DNA from: Bombilactobacillus bombi
GTDB taxonomy: Bacteria; Bacillota; Bacilli; Lactobacillales; Lactobacillaceae
Length of the DNA: 64,000 nt
Assembly: GCF_964340835.1 (NCBI RefSeq)
Contig: NZ_OZ204251.1
Strand: one strand, 5' to 3'
Part shown: positions 43,057 through 52,779 of the stretch, piece by piece
Numbering within the stretch: the stretch's first letter is position 1
How the letters are laid out: each line of letters opens with the position of its first letter
Made by a program: the position numbers and the translations under genes
The notes under the pieces: generated by a model
Databases searched by the model: none
What the model saw: only the letters and a program-made list of their open reading frames with translations
Told to the model about the DNA's origin: nothing

Positions 43057-45567
43057 CTAGTCTTTCTTCATTCCTATAAGATCAAATTTTTCTGTTGATA
43101 CTACAATATCAAAATCATCTTTATTTGGTACTTTAGCATTAATTAGGATTGTTCTATCGGATAAATTATAATACCATCCTTCTGATGCTTCTTCCCATTG
43201 TTTTTTAACTAAAAATCTTTTTATTTGTCTACCATCAACAGAAACATACAAAGCTCCCTTTTGTTTATTAATAACTCTCAATGTTAAAGATTCAATAGAC
43301 GACTTGAATGAACCTACACTTTTGAAATTAATTATCTTTTTATCATTACCTTTAACAGTAATATGAGTCAAACGATAAATTCCTTTTTCAAAATTATTTG
43401 TATAACCATCATCATTATAAAAATCAAATTTTAAGTTATCGTTATTTCCTATTAATATATCCAAGTGTTTCATGTTGTCAGTAGCAATATGTGATACATC
43501 ATTTGAAGTAATAAAAATTGCTGTATCTCTTAAAAACATTGGTATACTACCTAAATCAACTGGTATTTCAATTACTTGTCCACCAATATATTCTTTCAAA
43601 TTATCATTCATATCATACCATTTGGAACCCTTTGGTAAATATAATTTTCTAATTTTTGCTCCCTTTTCTACAATGTTAGCTACTAGTATTGATGGACCGA
43701 ACATAAATGTACTATATGGATCATCATAACAATTAATATCGGCTTGAAAATCATAAAATAACGGACGCATAATTGGTTGCCCTGTAATATGAGCATGGTA
43801 CATAAGTGAATATAAATATGGAAGCATACGATATCTTAAATGATATGCTTGACGAACATAGTCATTATATTCTTCATACATAAATGGTTGTGTTACAGTA
43901 TTATCAGTGTTGGCAGAATTAATAGCAAAACGTGGTTGAAAAATTCCATTCTGAATCCATCTTAACAGTAATTCGCCTTCAGGAGCCCCACCAGTAAATC
44001 CGCCAATATCAGCTCCATTATTAGCAACCCCAGATAGTCCCATACCCAGGATAGTTTGAATATCATATTTTAAAGCTTTCCAACTTGTTAAATTATCTCC
44101 TGCCCAAGTTTGAGCATATCGTTGAATACCAGAATACCCAGCACGATTAATAATGTATGGTCTACGATTAGGAAAAACTTCGCTTATTGCTTTTTTAGCT
44201 GTATACGCCATCATATTTGCTTGAATAGGTTTTAATTCAGAAATAGTACCACCCATTCCTTCATTATCACAATAAGCATTTCTATCTTCTATACCATCAT
44301 ATTCACAATTATCATTCCAAATACTACTTGTACCCTTTTCTAGAATTGTTGACTTCAATAGATTCTTCCAAATATTACGAGCTGATGGATTTGTAAAATC
44401 TATAAATCGTCCAGCACCACCCCACCAACGACCAATATAGTCATTCTTTTTATCAGGAGTTTTAACAAAAGCATCTTTCTTTTTAAAATCATCCATGTAT
44501 GGATGATTTTTTAATATTCCAGGTTTAATATTTGGAACGACATCAACACCCATTTCATTCATCTTTTTAAAAAAATTTGTAGGGTTAGGGAACTTAGTGT
44601 TATTCCAATTAAATGTATATCTTAAATTATCTTTTTCTCCTGAAGAATAACCTGATCCTATCCAAAAATTATCTACATTAATATTCTTTTCAAAATAAGT
44701 TTTAATAACATCATAAATTTCTTTGTCATTGTCTTTTTCTAATTCTGTATAGTACATGGCGGTTGCAGAAAAACCTAAACTTTGCTTAGTTGGCATTGCT
44801 TGTTTACCAGTTAATAACGTATAGTTACTTATAACATTTTGTATAGTAGGACCATTAATAAAAAATAAATCTATGTCTCCACCCGTTGTTTCATAGTAGC
44901 TATATGGATTCCAATATCCACTACGCTCTTTTCCCATATCAAAAGTTGATTCATATGAATTATTATAAAATAAACCACATGCTTTTCTACTTTTATCATT
45001 TAATTTTATATAAAATGGGATATGCTTATATAAGGGATCCCCATTTTCGGGATTATGGCCTAAAGCATCTTTTGCAGCATTACGCATTCTATTATGAAGT
45101 TTATCTAACTTACCCGTACGTTCTCCAAAACCATAAAAATGATCATGTTCCAAATCAATTTCGTTATAATGGTAAAGTCGACCCAAAAAATCTTTTTCAA
45201 AAGATCTTTCATGTATATCATTATAAAGTAGTGTTCCATTTTTATCATAAATAGTAAAATATAAAGGATTTTTATTTAATATGATCTTTAACGATTGTGT
45301 TTTAAATAGTATCTCATTGTTATTGTCCTCATATGCAATATCTAAAGCCTTTATACGTTTTCTTTCATTCTTAAAAAGATTATCTAAATCATCTTTCCAA
45401 GCAGTGGTTACTAGAGCATAAGATGCTTCTTTAAATTCTTTATCAAAAGATACCCTAATACGTACGATGTCATCAGTTAAAAATACTAGCATAATATCAG
45501 CAACATCTGTATGGACTACATAGCCATTATCAATTTTACTAATATTTTTAAATTTAGTAATTAGCAT
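43057..45567 (-). CDS. GH31 glycoside hydrolase (alpha-glucosidase/alpha-xylosidase-like)
   Basis: An 836-residue cytoplasmic glycosidase (no signal peptide). An N-terminal beta-sandwich (residues 1-220) is followed by the (beta/alpha)8 barrel, with the nucleophile region SIWNDNCEYDG and acid/base region NNGADIGGFTGG. The C-terminal sandwich starts after HLRYRMLPYLYSLMYHAH. Members cleave terminal alpha-linked glucose, xylose or sulfoquinovose. In this operon an alpha-glycoside carrying a uronic acid is conceivable but unproved. The ATG at 45567 has GGAG about 11 bases upstream. The coding DNA is visibly more AT-rich, with many ATA and AGA codons, than the core genes around it. Confidence 0.85.
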   Translation of the reverse strand: MLITKFKNISKIDNGYVVHTDVADIMLVFLTDDIVRIRVSFDKEFKEASYALVTTAWKDDLDNLFKNERKRIKALDIAYEDNNNEILFKTQSLKIILNKNPLYFTIYDKNGTLLYNDIHERSFEKDFLGRLYHYNEIDLEHDHFYGFGERTGKLDKLHNRMRNAAKDALGHNPENGDPLYKHIPFYIKLNDKSRKACGLFYNNSYESTFDMGKERSGYWNPYSYYETTGGDIDLFFINGPTIQNVISNYTLLTGKQAMPTKQSLGFSATAMYYTELEKDNDKEIYDVIKTYFEKNINVDNFWIGSGYSSGEKDNLRYTFNWNNTKFPNPTNFFKKMNEMGVDVVPNIKPGILKNHPYMDDFKKKDAFVKTPDKKNDYIGRWWGGAGRFIDFTNPSARNIWKNLLKSTILEKGTSSIWNDNCEYDGIEDRNAYCDNEGMGGTISELKPIQANMMAYTAKKAISEVFPNRRPYIINRAGYSGIQRYAQTWAGDNLTSWKALKYDIQTILGMGLSGVANNGADIGGFTGGAPEGELLLRWIQNGIFQPRFAINSANTDNTVTQPFMYEEYNDYVRQAYHLRYRMLPYLYSLMYHAHITGQPIMRPLFYDFQADINCYDDPYSTFMFGPSILVANIVEKGAKIRKLYLPKGSKWYDMNDNLKEYIGGQVIEIPVDLGSIPMFLRDTAIFITSNDVSHIATDNMKHLDILIGNNDNLKFDFYNDDGYTNNFEKGIYRLTHITVKGNDKKIINFKSVGSFKSSIESLTLRVINKQKGALYVSVDGRQIKRFLVKKQWEEASEGWYYNLSDRTILINAKVPNKDDFDIVVSTEKFDLIGMKKD

Positions 45568-45745
45568 AATATTTAACACTCCTTTTTAAAACATATTTTT
45601 AAAAATTAATTGTTTACAATTTAAAAATAATCCATTGATTTTAGTATTACTTTTGCCATTAATGTTAATAATAACTAGATATTATAATAAACAAAACAAT
45701 CAAGAATACTCTCTAATATACGCATTACATTATTCTAAATTTCAA

Positions 45746-46981
45746 TTAATCAATTTTATTATAGTGAAATTTTAATCCATCTATAATATAATCATTTTTA
45801 TTCATTACGTTAATAGCGTCCAAATTATCTATTTCTATTTTATCTACACCTTTCCATGGTCTTAAATCAAACATAATTTTTGAATGAGTTTTTTTCATTA
45901 AATTTAATTTAATATTGCTAAACAACAAATTGTTTATCATATTATCATTTTCTGAGCCAATGAATATACCATTTTCAGCATAGCATTCAATATTTCTGAA
46001 TATAACATTATTTATATAATGGTTAGTCATATCCGTTTCAATACTTCTTGGTAATATTGAAATAAAAATAGGTTCACCACTACCCCACCAATCTTCACTA
46101 TAATGTTTTGTAGTTATTTTTATATTTTCAAATAATATGTTTTCAGCATTACCTGGATCACGTAACTGAAATGTTAGTCCTCTATTAGTGTCTTTAATAG
46201 TAAGATTTGTAAATTTACAATTAACGAAATTACCAAAACTACTACTTCCAAATTTAACTGCAGAGCTTTCTGTTTTAATTTTACAATTGTTAACTACTAA
46301 TCCACTACAATCACCATATTTACTAGTTTCTTCAGTACATTTAGGACAAATTGCATCATCTCCAGTAATTATGTTGCAATTATGAATATATGTGTTTTTA
46401 CTTCTATCTATATCAAAACCATCAGTGTTAGGCATTCTCATCTCATTGTTAATATCAATATTATAAATTTCAGTATTCAAACATCCAACAAGATGTACTG
46501 TCCAAAATGGAGCCCCTTTAATTTTAAAATTTTTTAGTAAAATATTACTTGAATTTTCAAAATAAATAATCATCGGTCTAGGATACTTATAAAACTTTAA
46601 ATGTAACTCTTCATCTTGATTAGGATATATAAATTTTCGATAATTACCATCTATTGTTCCTTCGCCAATAATAGAAATATTTGTTTGATTTTTGGCGAAA
46701 ATCAATCCAGATATGGGTGTGTTATTCTTATTTAATTCAAATGGTCCTTTGCGTAAAATATAATTGTCTTCATTTCCCGAGCCTATTAAATGACATCCCT
46801 TTTTTAAATTTAACGTTACATTACTCCTTAAAATCAGGCCGTCAATTATATAATCACCCTCAGGGATTATAACTTCTCCTCCTCCTGAATTATTACATTT
46901 ATCTATTGAATCTTGTATAACTTCAGTAGAGTTATTTTTAATAGTTTCGTATTACCACTTATTTAATATATTAATATTCAT
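45746..46981 (-). pseudogene. GH28-like polygalacturonase-family gene with a premature stop at codon 10
   Basis: From ATG 46981, with AAGGAG about 10 bases upstream, the frame reads MNINILNKW and then TAA (46952-46954). It continues in the same frame without interruption as YETIKNNSTEVIQDSIDKCN and the family pattern GGGEVIIPEGDYIIDG, down to a stop at 45746. The remainder is a right-handed beta-helix of the GH28 type (NTDGFDIDRS, TGDDAICPK, KDTNRGLTFQLRD, WWGSGEPIF). The stop falls inside the conserved start of the family, so full-length protein cannot be made without readthrough. The only later in-frame start, TTG 46705, has no site and would lose about 90 residues. No signal peptide. If repaired it would be an intracellular hydrolase for uronic-acid oligosaccharides. 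Confidence 0.82.
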
Positions 46982-47008
46982 TTTACTCTACTCCTTAAGA
47001 ACAAAATC

Positions 47009-48409
47009 TTATGATTTAGAGTCAAGTTCTCTCAAAATACGAGCATTTTCTTGTACTTTCTTTTTATTAAGTGGATAGAAAAATAGCAAAATAAGGGCTG
47101 CTAAAGCGGCACATACGGCTGGAATTCCTGCAGCAAGATTATATATTCTATTTATAACTGCTACAGTTTGATCTGCACCACCTGTAGTAGAAGATTGATA
47201 ACCAATAAAAGTAAGCATCATACCACCAAAACCACCAGCGATAGCTTGAGCAACCTTTCGAGAAAATGAATTTACACCATATACTATTCCATCTTCTCTA
47301 GCGCCACTAATGACTTGCTGGTTATCAATAACATCTGTAATAAATGCCCATACCATAAGGTTAAACATGCCTGTTCCAATAGAACCTAACAATAAAAGAA
47401 TCAAGTAAACGGTTGTACTATGAGTATGAATTATTAATAAAATTCCGTACATAACGGCTGCAAATAATAAAGCAGCGACAGAACTTTCTTTTCTACCAAA
47501 ATTTTTAGTTAAATAATTGGCGAAAGGTGCTAAAATTACAACAGTTGCAAAATTAATAATTAAAGCAAAAGCCATAGCAGATTTATCTTTAAAATAATCA
47601 TTAAATAAATAAGAAATTGTAGTGCCTGATAAATTTTGATTAATTACTAATATAATATCCACAATAACAAGTATAATTAATGCCCTATTTTTAAGCATTT
47701 CTTTACCAATAGTTTTAAGAGGAACTGGTTTAGATTTTTCAGATCTAACTCGTTCTGTAGTTAAATGACATAATGCTATATATGATATAAAACCTAAAAT
47801 AGCACAAACTGTTACAACAATTAGAAATCTATTACCATTTATTTTGGTAGAAGTACCCACATACATGAACATTGGCACAACATAACTAACTATTGCACTA
47901 CCTACAGCAGCACCGATACTGCGATAAGTCGAAAGTGATGTTTTATCGTTGGGATCATTACTAATTGCAGATGCCATTGATCCATAAGGTATATTTACTG
48001 TTGAATAAAATATACCAAATGCTAAATAAGTAATAAAAGCATAAATTAATCTGAAATTCATAGAAAGATTTTTTACAGCAGGAATAAATAATAAAATCGC
48101 ACTTATCATTAAAGGATACTTCATTTTTTTAATCCAAGGCTTAAATCTACCTTCATCAGTTAATTCTGTAGTATCTGTCAATCTTCCGACGGTAACATCA
48201 GCAATTGCATCAATAAATCTTGCAATTAAAAACAGTAAACCCACAGCTGCACCAGATAGCCCAAAAACATTTGTATAAAATATTAAAAGAAACGAATTAA
48301 CTAAATTTAGAGTAAAATTATTACCTAAATCTCCGCAAGCATAACCGATTTTGTCGGCTATCCCAAACGGTTTACTATTATCAATAGTAATTTTCTGATT
48401 TATCTCCAT
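47009..48409 (-). CDS. GPH-family sugar/glycoside:cation symporter
   Basis: A 466-residue permease of the glycoside-pentoside-hexuronide family (MelB/LacS/UidB-like), with 12 predicted membrane segments. Typical parts: IGYACGDLGNNFTLNLVNSFLLIFYTNVFGL, the RFIDAIADVTVGRLTDTT loop (conserved D residues for cation coupling), RFKPWIKKMKYPL and VVNIPYGSMASAIS-like TVNIPYGSMASAISNDP. It lacks the C-terminal IIA domain of LacS. It sits between the broken GH28 and uxaC, so it should import a hexuronide or oligo-uronide. GAGGTG is seven bases before the ATG. Confidence 0.88.
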   Translation of the reverse strand: MEINQKITIDNSKPFGIADKIGYACGDLGNNFTLNLVNSFLLIFYTNVFGLSGAAVGLLFLIARFIDAIADVTVGRLTDTTELTDEGRFKPWIKKMKYPLMISAILLFIPAVKNLSMNFRLIYAFITYLAFGIFYSTVNIPYGSMASAISNDPNDKTSLSTYRSIGAAVGSAIVSYVVPMFMYVGTSTKINGNRFLIVVTVCAILGFISYIALCHLTTERVRSEKSKPVPLKTIGKEMLKNRALIILVIVDIILVINQNLSGTTISYLFNDYFKDKSAMAFALIINFATVVILAPFANYLTKNFGRKESSVAALLFAAVMYGILLIIHTHSTTVYLILLLLGSIGTGMFNLMVWAFITDVIDNQQVISGAREDGIVYGVNSFSRKVAQAIAGGFGGMMLTFIGYQSSTTGGADQTVAVINRIYNLAAGIPAVCAALAALILLFFYPLNKKKVQENARILRELDSKS

Positions 48410-48440
48410 AATTACACCTCATATTATGTTTTTATCAACT

Positions 48441-49856
48441 TCACTTAAAAAATTCAAAGTAATTAGCAGCGTTGTTGTAAGAGATATCTTCAACAATTTT
48501 ACCTAAATAGTCATAATCATCTACAACCTGGCCTCTTTCGACCCATTCACCAATTAGTTCACACAAAACTCTTCTAAAGTACTCATGGCGTGAATAAGAT
48601 AAAAAGCTTCGAGAGTCAGTTAACATGCCGACAAAATTTGCTAAAAGACTTTGCTGAGCCATAATTCGTAGTTGTTCGCGCATACCTTCACGAGTATCGT
48701 TAAACCACCAAGCACAACCTAGCTGTAGCTTTTGGACTCCTTCGCCCTGAAATGTTTGCATTCCTGTTGCTAATTCCATCCAATCATTTGGATTAGTAGA
48801 ATAAAGCATTGTCTTAGGAAGATTATTTTCATTATCAGCAAATAATTTCATTATTTCTGCAGCAATTGTTGGTTGACTTCCCATTGAATCAAAACCCGTA
48901 TCGGCACCCAATTTCTTAAACATATATGGGTTACCATTTCTTAAGACATTCATATGATATTGCATGGTCCAATTATATTTTTTATTCAATTTCATTAGAA
49001 TTTCTATAATTGCAGTTTGGTAACCATATATTTCTTCAACAGTAAGATTTTTGTTATCAACACATGCTTTTTGAATAATATGATTAATTTTATCTTGCGG
49101 TAATTTAATAAAGTAATAACTATTTAGACCATGATCTGATAAATGTCCACCTAGGGAGTCAAAGAATTGGAATCTTTGATCCAAAGCTTGAGCCATGGAA
49201 TCTATATCTGTAATCTTTACACCTGAAACCTTACTTAATTGATTTAAGTAATCTCCAAAATTACCTTGATCTATTCTCATTAAATTATCAGGGCGCATAG
49301 CCGGTAAAACCTTAAAACCGTTTTCTTTTTCTTCTTTAGCTAGCAATTGGTGATAATGTAAATCTGATACCGGATCATCAGTTGTACATACTACCTTTAC
49401 ATTAGAATTTTTAATGAGACTACGGGGTTTAAAATTATCGGTTTGCAATAATTGATTGGCTTTTTCCCAAATTGCTGGAACATTAGCTTCCGTAAATGGC
49501 AAATCAATTTTAAAGAAGCGCTTTAATTCAAGATTTGTCCATTCATAAAGAGGATTACCTATCGCTTTTTCTATTGTTTTTGCCCATTCAACTAGTTTTT
49601 GATATTCATCACCATCGCCAGTTATTAACTCTTCTGGAACGCCATTAGCTCTTTCCAAACGCCACTTATAATGATCACCAAAATTTCCATCATTAAGCCA
49701 AATTCTTGTTAAATTCGGATAATTTTTATTTTCATAAATATCTTTCGGATCTAAGTGACAATGATAATCAATAATAGGCATCTTTTCAGCATGTTCATGG
49801 TAAAGAACCTTAGCAGCACTAGTTGTGAGTAAAAAATCGTCATTTAAAAGTGTCAA
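48441..49856 (-). CDS. uxaC: Glucuronate (uronate) isomerase
   Basis: A 471-residue cytoplasmic amidohydrolase-superfamily isomerase converting D-glucuronate to D-fructuronate, and D-galacturonate to D-tagaturonate. Signatures: MPIIDYHCHLDPKDIYENK (metal-binding His), TRIWLNDGNFGDHYKWR, VVCTTDDPVSDLHYHQ, QYHMNVLRNGNPYMFKKLG and FVGMLTDSRSFLSYSRHEYFRR. The start is taken as TTG 49856, eight bases after GGAGG; GTG 49865 is also in frame but overlaps the Shine-Dalgarno. It lies six bases from the end of uxuA. Confidence 0.92.
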   Translation of the reverse strand: MTLLNDDFLLTTSAAKVLYHEHAEKMPIIDYHCHLDPKDIYENKNYPNLTRIWLNDGNFGDHYKWRLERANGVPEELITGDGDEYQKLVEWAKTIEKAIGNPLYEWTNLELKRFFKIDLPFTEANVPAIWEKANQLLQTDNFKPRSLIKNSNVKVVCTTDDPVSDLHYHQLLAKEEKENGFKVLPAMRPDNLMRIDQGNFGDYLNQLSKVSGVKITDIDSMAQALDQRFQFFDSLGGHLSDHGLNSYYFIKLPQDKINHIIQKACVDNKNLTVEEIYGYQTAIIEILMKLNKKYNWTMQYHMNVLRNGNPYMFKKLGADTGFDSMGSQPTIAAEIMKLFADNENNLPKTMLYSTNPNDWMELATGMQTFQGEGVQKLQLGCAWWFNDTREGMREQLRIMAQQSLLANFVGMLTDSRSFLSYSRHEYFRRVLCELIGEWVERGQVVDDYDYLGKIVEDISYNNAANYFEFFK

Positions 49857-49871
49857 ATATTTCACCTCCTT

Positions 49872-50948
49872 TCATTTATTATCTTTTTCAATTGCTTCCC
49901 ATAAACCATTTAAATAAGTAATACCCAAGGCACGGTCATATAAGCCATATCCTGGGCGACCACTTTCACCCCAAATATCACGTCCATGATCAGGACGAAT
50001 ATAGCCATCAAATCCCGTATCATAAAGAGACTTCATAATTTCATACATATCTAATGAACCTTCTGATGACAAATGAGCTGATTCATGAAAATCTCCTTCA
50101 TTGCCCATAAATTTAATGTTACGAGCATGTACAAACGGGACCCGATCTTTAGCAACAAATTCACGAATGATAGCTGGCACATCGTTTTGCGGATTTTCGC
50201 CTAAACTACCTGTACAAATAGTAAAAGCATTGTAGCGTGATTCATGTAATTGTTCGATAGTCAACATATCTTCACGATTTTTGTAAATCCGTGGTAGGCC
50301 AAACAAAGGACGCGGAGGATCATCAGGATGCATTGCCATTCGAATATCACATTCTTCACAGACTGGAATAATTTCATCTAAAAAATATTTTAAATTGTCT
50401 GTTAATTTTTGTGTATCAACCTCTTTATAAGCGGCAAATAAGCTCTTTAATTGTGCTAAACGTTCTGGCTCCCATCCAGGCAAGACATAGCCATTAGAGT
50501 TTTCTTGGACAGATTTTAAGATATCCTCTGGTTGACCTTCGACTTTTTTATGTTCAAAGGCCAAATCAGTGGACCCATCTGCTAATTTGAAATGTAAATC
50601 TGTCCGAACCCAATCAAAAATTGGCATAAAATTATAACAAATAACTTTGATACCATATTCGGCTAGATTGCGAATAGTTTGCTTATAATTGGCAATATAT
50701 TGATCCCGTGATGGTAAGCCAATTTTAATATCATCGTGAATATTAACTGATTCAATAACTTCTAACTTCAAACCAGCAGCTTCTACTTCTTCTTTCAAGG
50801 CAGCAATTTTTTCTTTTGGCCATACTTCACCCACCGGAATATCAAATAATGCTCCTACTACTTGCGTTGTTCCAGGTATTTGCCGAATATTTTGTAAGGT
50901 AATGGAATCATCTTTTGATCCATACCAACGAAATCCCATATTTTTCAT
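49872..50948 (-). CDS. uxuA: Mannonate dehydratase
   Basis: A 358-residue cytoplasmic enzyme that dehydrates D-mannonate to 2-keto-3-deoxygluconate. Family features: MGFRWYGSKDDSITLQNIRQIPG, GIKVICYNFMPIFDWVRTDL, RMAMHPDDPPRPLFGLPRI, FCTGSLG-like ICTGSLGENP, and the metal-site FVHARNIKF and YIRPDHGRDIWGE. The ATG at 50948 is preferred; a TTG six bases upstream is nearer the GGAG. It is 10 bases after uxuB. Confidence 0.93.
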   Translation of the reverse strand: MKNMGFRWYGSKDDSITLQNIRQIPGTTQVVGALFDIPVGEVWPKEKIAALKEEVEAAGLKLEVIESVNIHDDIKIGLPSRDQYIANYKQTIRNLAEYGIKVICYNFMPIFDWVRTDLHFKLADGSTDLAFEHKKVEGQPEDILKSVQENSNGYVLPGWEPERLAQLKSLFAAYKEVDTQKLTDNLKYFLDEIIPVCEECDIRMAMHPDDPPRPLFGLPRIYKNREDMLTIEQLHESRYNAFTICTGSLGENPQNDVPAIIREFVAKDRVPFVHARNIKFMGNEGDFHESAHLSSEGSLDMYEIMKSLYDTGFDGYIRPDHGRDIWGESGRPGYGLYDRALGITYLNGLWEAIEKDNK

Positions 50949-50964
50949 TAACAAGCTGCTCCTT

Positions 50965-52596
50965 TTAATAATTGCCTTTTTGGCTTATAGTTTTTTTGAT
51001 AGTCTGTGCAACAGCATTTTTTCCAGTAATCATTTGGGCAAAGTATTGTTCTACTTTTTCACCTAAACCAATATCATATAGGTCATTACCAAAAATTTTG
51101 GCGTTGCTTAAAATAGTTTGTAAATGCTGATGAACATCCACAGTAGAGCCTAATTTAATATCTGTAACTGCAGGTTGCAATTGGTCTAACATTGGATCAG
51201 GACTCAGTGTAAATGCTTGTCCTTGGTCATCAATTCCCATTAAATAACGACACCAACCAGCTAAAATTAAAGGAATAAATTCTAAGTCTTGAACGTTACG
51301 TTGTGGATCATCTAAATAACTTTGAATTGTTACACCATAACGAATTGAAATTTTCTGCGAAGTATCACTAGCAATTCTTTGGGGTGTATCAGGAATATTC
51401 TTATTTGGCAAACGTTTATTGACTAATTGATCGATAAATTCCTTAGGATTAATAATTTTAGGATCTTTAACTACTGGCAAATCTTCTTGATAACCAAGAT
51501 TTTTGATTAATGCCAGTAAATCAGGATTTTCCACTTCTGCAGAAATTGATTGATAACCTAATAAATTACCAAAAATTGCCAAAGCTGTGTGTAAAGGATT
51601 TAAACAGGCTGTAACTTTCATTTGGTCAGCATCATTAACTGTTTGGCGATCAGTCAGCAAAACTCCTGCATCTTCTAATGGTGGTCGACCATTAGGAAAA
51701 TCATCTTCAATCACTAAATAATGAGTTTCTTCTGTATTTCCAAATGGTGCAATGTTAGTATGCTTATCAGTGTGAACAATTTGATAGTCTTCAAAACCAT
51801 CTTCTTGTAACTTTTGTGCCACACTTTCAGCTGGATTAGGTGTAATACGATCAATCATACTCCAAGGAAAAGTAACCTTTTGACGATCTTTTAGATAATC
51901 AATAAATCCTGGTTCAACTAGCCTTTTTGCAGCCCACCCATTAGCAATAGTCATAATAGCTGCTTCTAACTTTGCCCCGTTTTGCGAAAAATTATCCGTG
52001 CTCACCATTGCAATCGGTGCTTGATTGCGCAAATATCGTGCATAAAGCAAATGCGCCACTGCACCCATATTTGTTACAGGATTATCAGGACCATTTTTAA
52101 TGTCACTTTGAGCAGCAGCAGTTAAATTACCATTAATATCTGTCAACGAATAGCCTTTTTCAGTAATTGAAAAAGTAGCTAATTGTAAAGATGGATTTTC
52201 AAAAATATTAGTTAAATTCTGCCATCCTTGTTTGTTACTGCGATTAAAGTAAATACTTGCTCCCACACTTGCGATTAACTCTTTAGCAAAAGAACCATCA
52301 CTTTTCATTGTGACACTTAAAATGCGATTATTATATGCATGATAAATATCATCAATTACTTGATCATCATAAGTTTCAGCTACAATAACTCCACTTGCTA
52401 ACTTACCTTGGTTCAAAAGCTGTTGGGCAATATCTGCGTGAAAACAACGGAATAAATTGCCTCCACCAAAATGGACCCACACCGGATTTTCTTTAGTCTT
52501 TTCAACAACAGCACTTTGATCATATTTTGGTAAACAAATTCCTGAATCAGCAAATTCAGCAGCTTTTTGTAAATAGTCATCTGTTAGCTTTACCAT
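50965..52596 (-). CDS. uxuB: D-fructuronate reductase (mannitol dehydrogenase family)
   Basis: A 543-residue NAD-dependent long-chain dehydrogenase reducing D-fructuronate to D-mannonate. The N-terminal Rossmann part has WVHFGGGNLFRCFHADIAQQLL. The catalytic domain contains FPWSMIDRITPNPAESVA and TACLNPLHTALAIFG with the active Lys region near VTACLNPLHT. Its placement with uxuA and uxaC supports fructuronate reductase over mannitol dehydrogenase. It is the first gene of the six-gene unit. GGAG lies 12 bases before the ATG. Confidence 0.9.
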   Translation of the reverse strand: MVKLTDDYLQKAAEFADSGICLPKYDQSAVVEKTKENPVWVHFGGGNLFRCFHADIAQQLLNQGKLASGVIVAETYDDQVIDDIYHAYNNRILSVTMKSDGSFAKELIASVGASIYFNRSNKQGWQNLTNIFENPSLQLATFSITEKGYSLTDINGNLTAAAQSDIKNGPDNPVTNMGAVAHLLYARYLRNQAPIAMVSTDNFSQNGAKLEAAIMTIANGWAAKRLVEPGFIDYLKDRQKVTFPWSMIDRITPNPAESVAQKLQEDGFEDYQIVHTDKHTNIAPFGNTEETHYLVIEDDFPNGRPPLEDAGVLLTDRQTVNDADQMKVTACLNPLHTALAIFGNLLGYQSISAEVENPDLLALIKNLGYQEDLPVVKDPKIINPKEFIDQLVNKRLPNKNIPDTPQRIASDTSQKISIRYGVTIQSYLDDPQRNVQDLEFIPLILAGWCRYLMGIDDQGQAFTLSPDPMLDQLQPAVTDIKLGSTVDVHQHLQTILSNAKIFGNDLYDIGLGEKVEQYFAQMITGKNAVAQTIKKTISQKGNY

Positions 52597-52658
52597 TGAA
52601 AGTCATGTCTCCTAATCTTTTAAATTTAATGTACTAATATATCAATTTCAACAGTTAT

Positions 52659-52670
52659 AATGTATACGTT
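52659..52670. promoter_or_regulatory. Candidate operator for the uxu GntR regulator
   Basis: AATGTATACGTT contains the palindrome GTATAC, the core also found in UxuR/ExuR-type boxes of enterobacteria. Its position over the -10 predicts repression. Only one copy is clear. Confidence 0.4.
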
Positions 52671-52687
52671 TTCCAAGAAATTGTCAA
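52659..52687 (-). promoter_or_regulatory. Promoter of the uxu operon
   Basis: Perfect TTGACA (52682-52687, minus strand), 17-base spacer, then TACATT (52659-52664). The -10 lies inside the candidate GntR operator. Confidence 0.6.
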
Positions 52688-52722
52688 GCTCTTTTAGCAA
52701 AAATTATCTTTATTCTCCAAGA

Positions 52723-52752
52723 TTGTCAAAATAACCGTAATTGGACTATACT
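52723..52752 (+). promoter_or_regulatory. Promoter of the GntR regulator gene
   Basis: TTGTCA (52723-52728) and TATACT (52747-52752), 18-base spacer, divergent from the uxu promoter about 35 bases away. Confidence 0.55.
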
Positions 52753-52779
52753 AAAAGCTAATATATTAAAAAGAAGAGA

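Noticed and set aside
45746..46705. GH28 gene starting at TTG 46705
   Set aside because: It lacks a ribosome binding site and would omit about 90 codons that match the conserved family N-terminus. The intact upstream ATG with AAGGAG shows that the true start is at 46981 and that the gene is interrupted.
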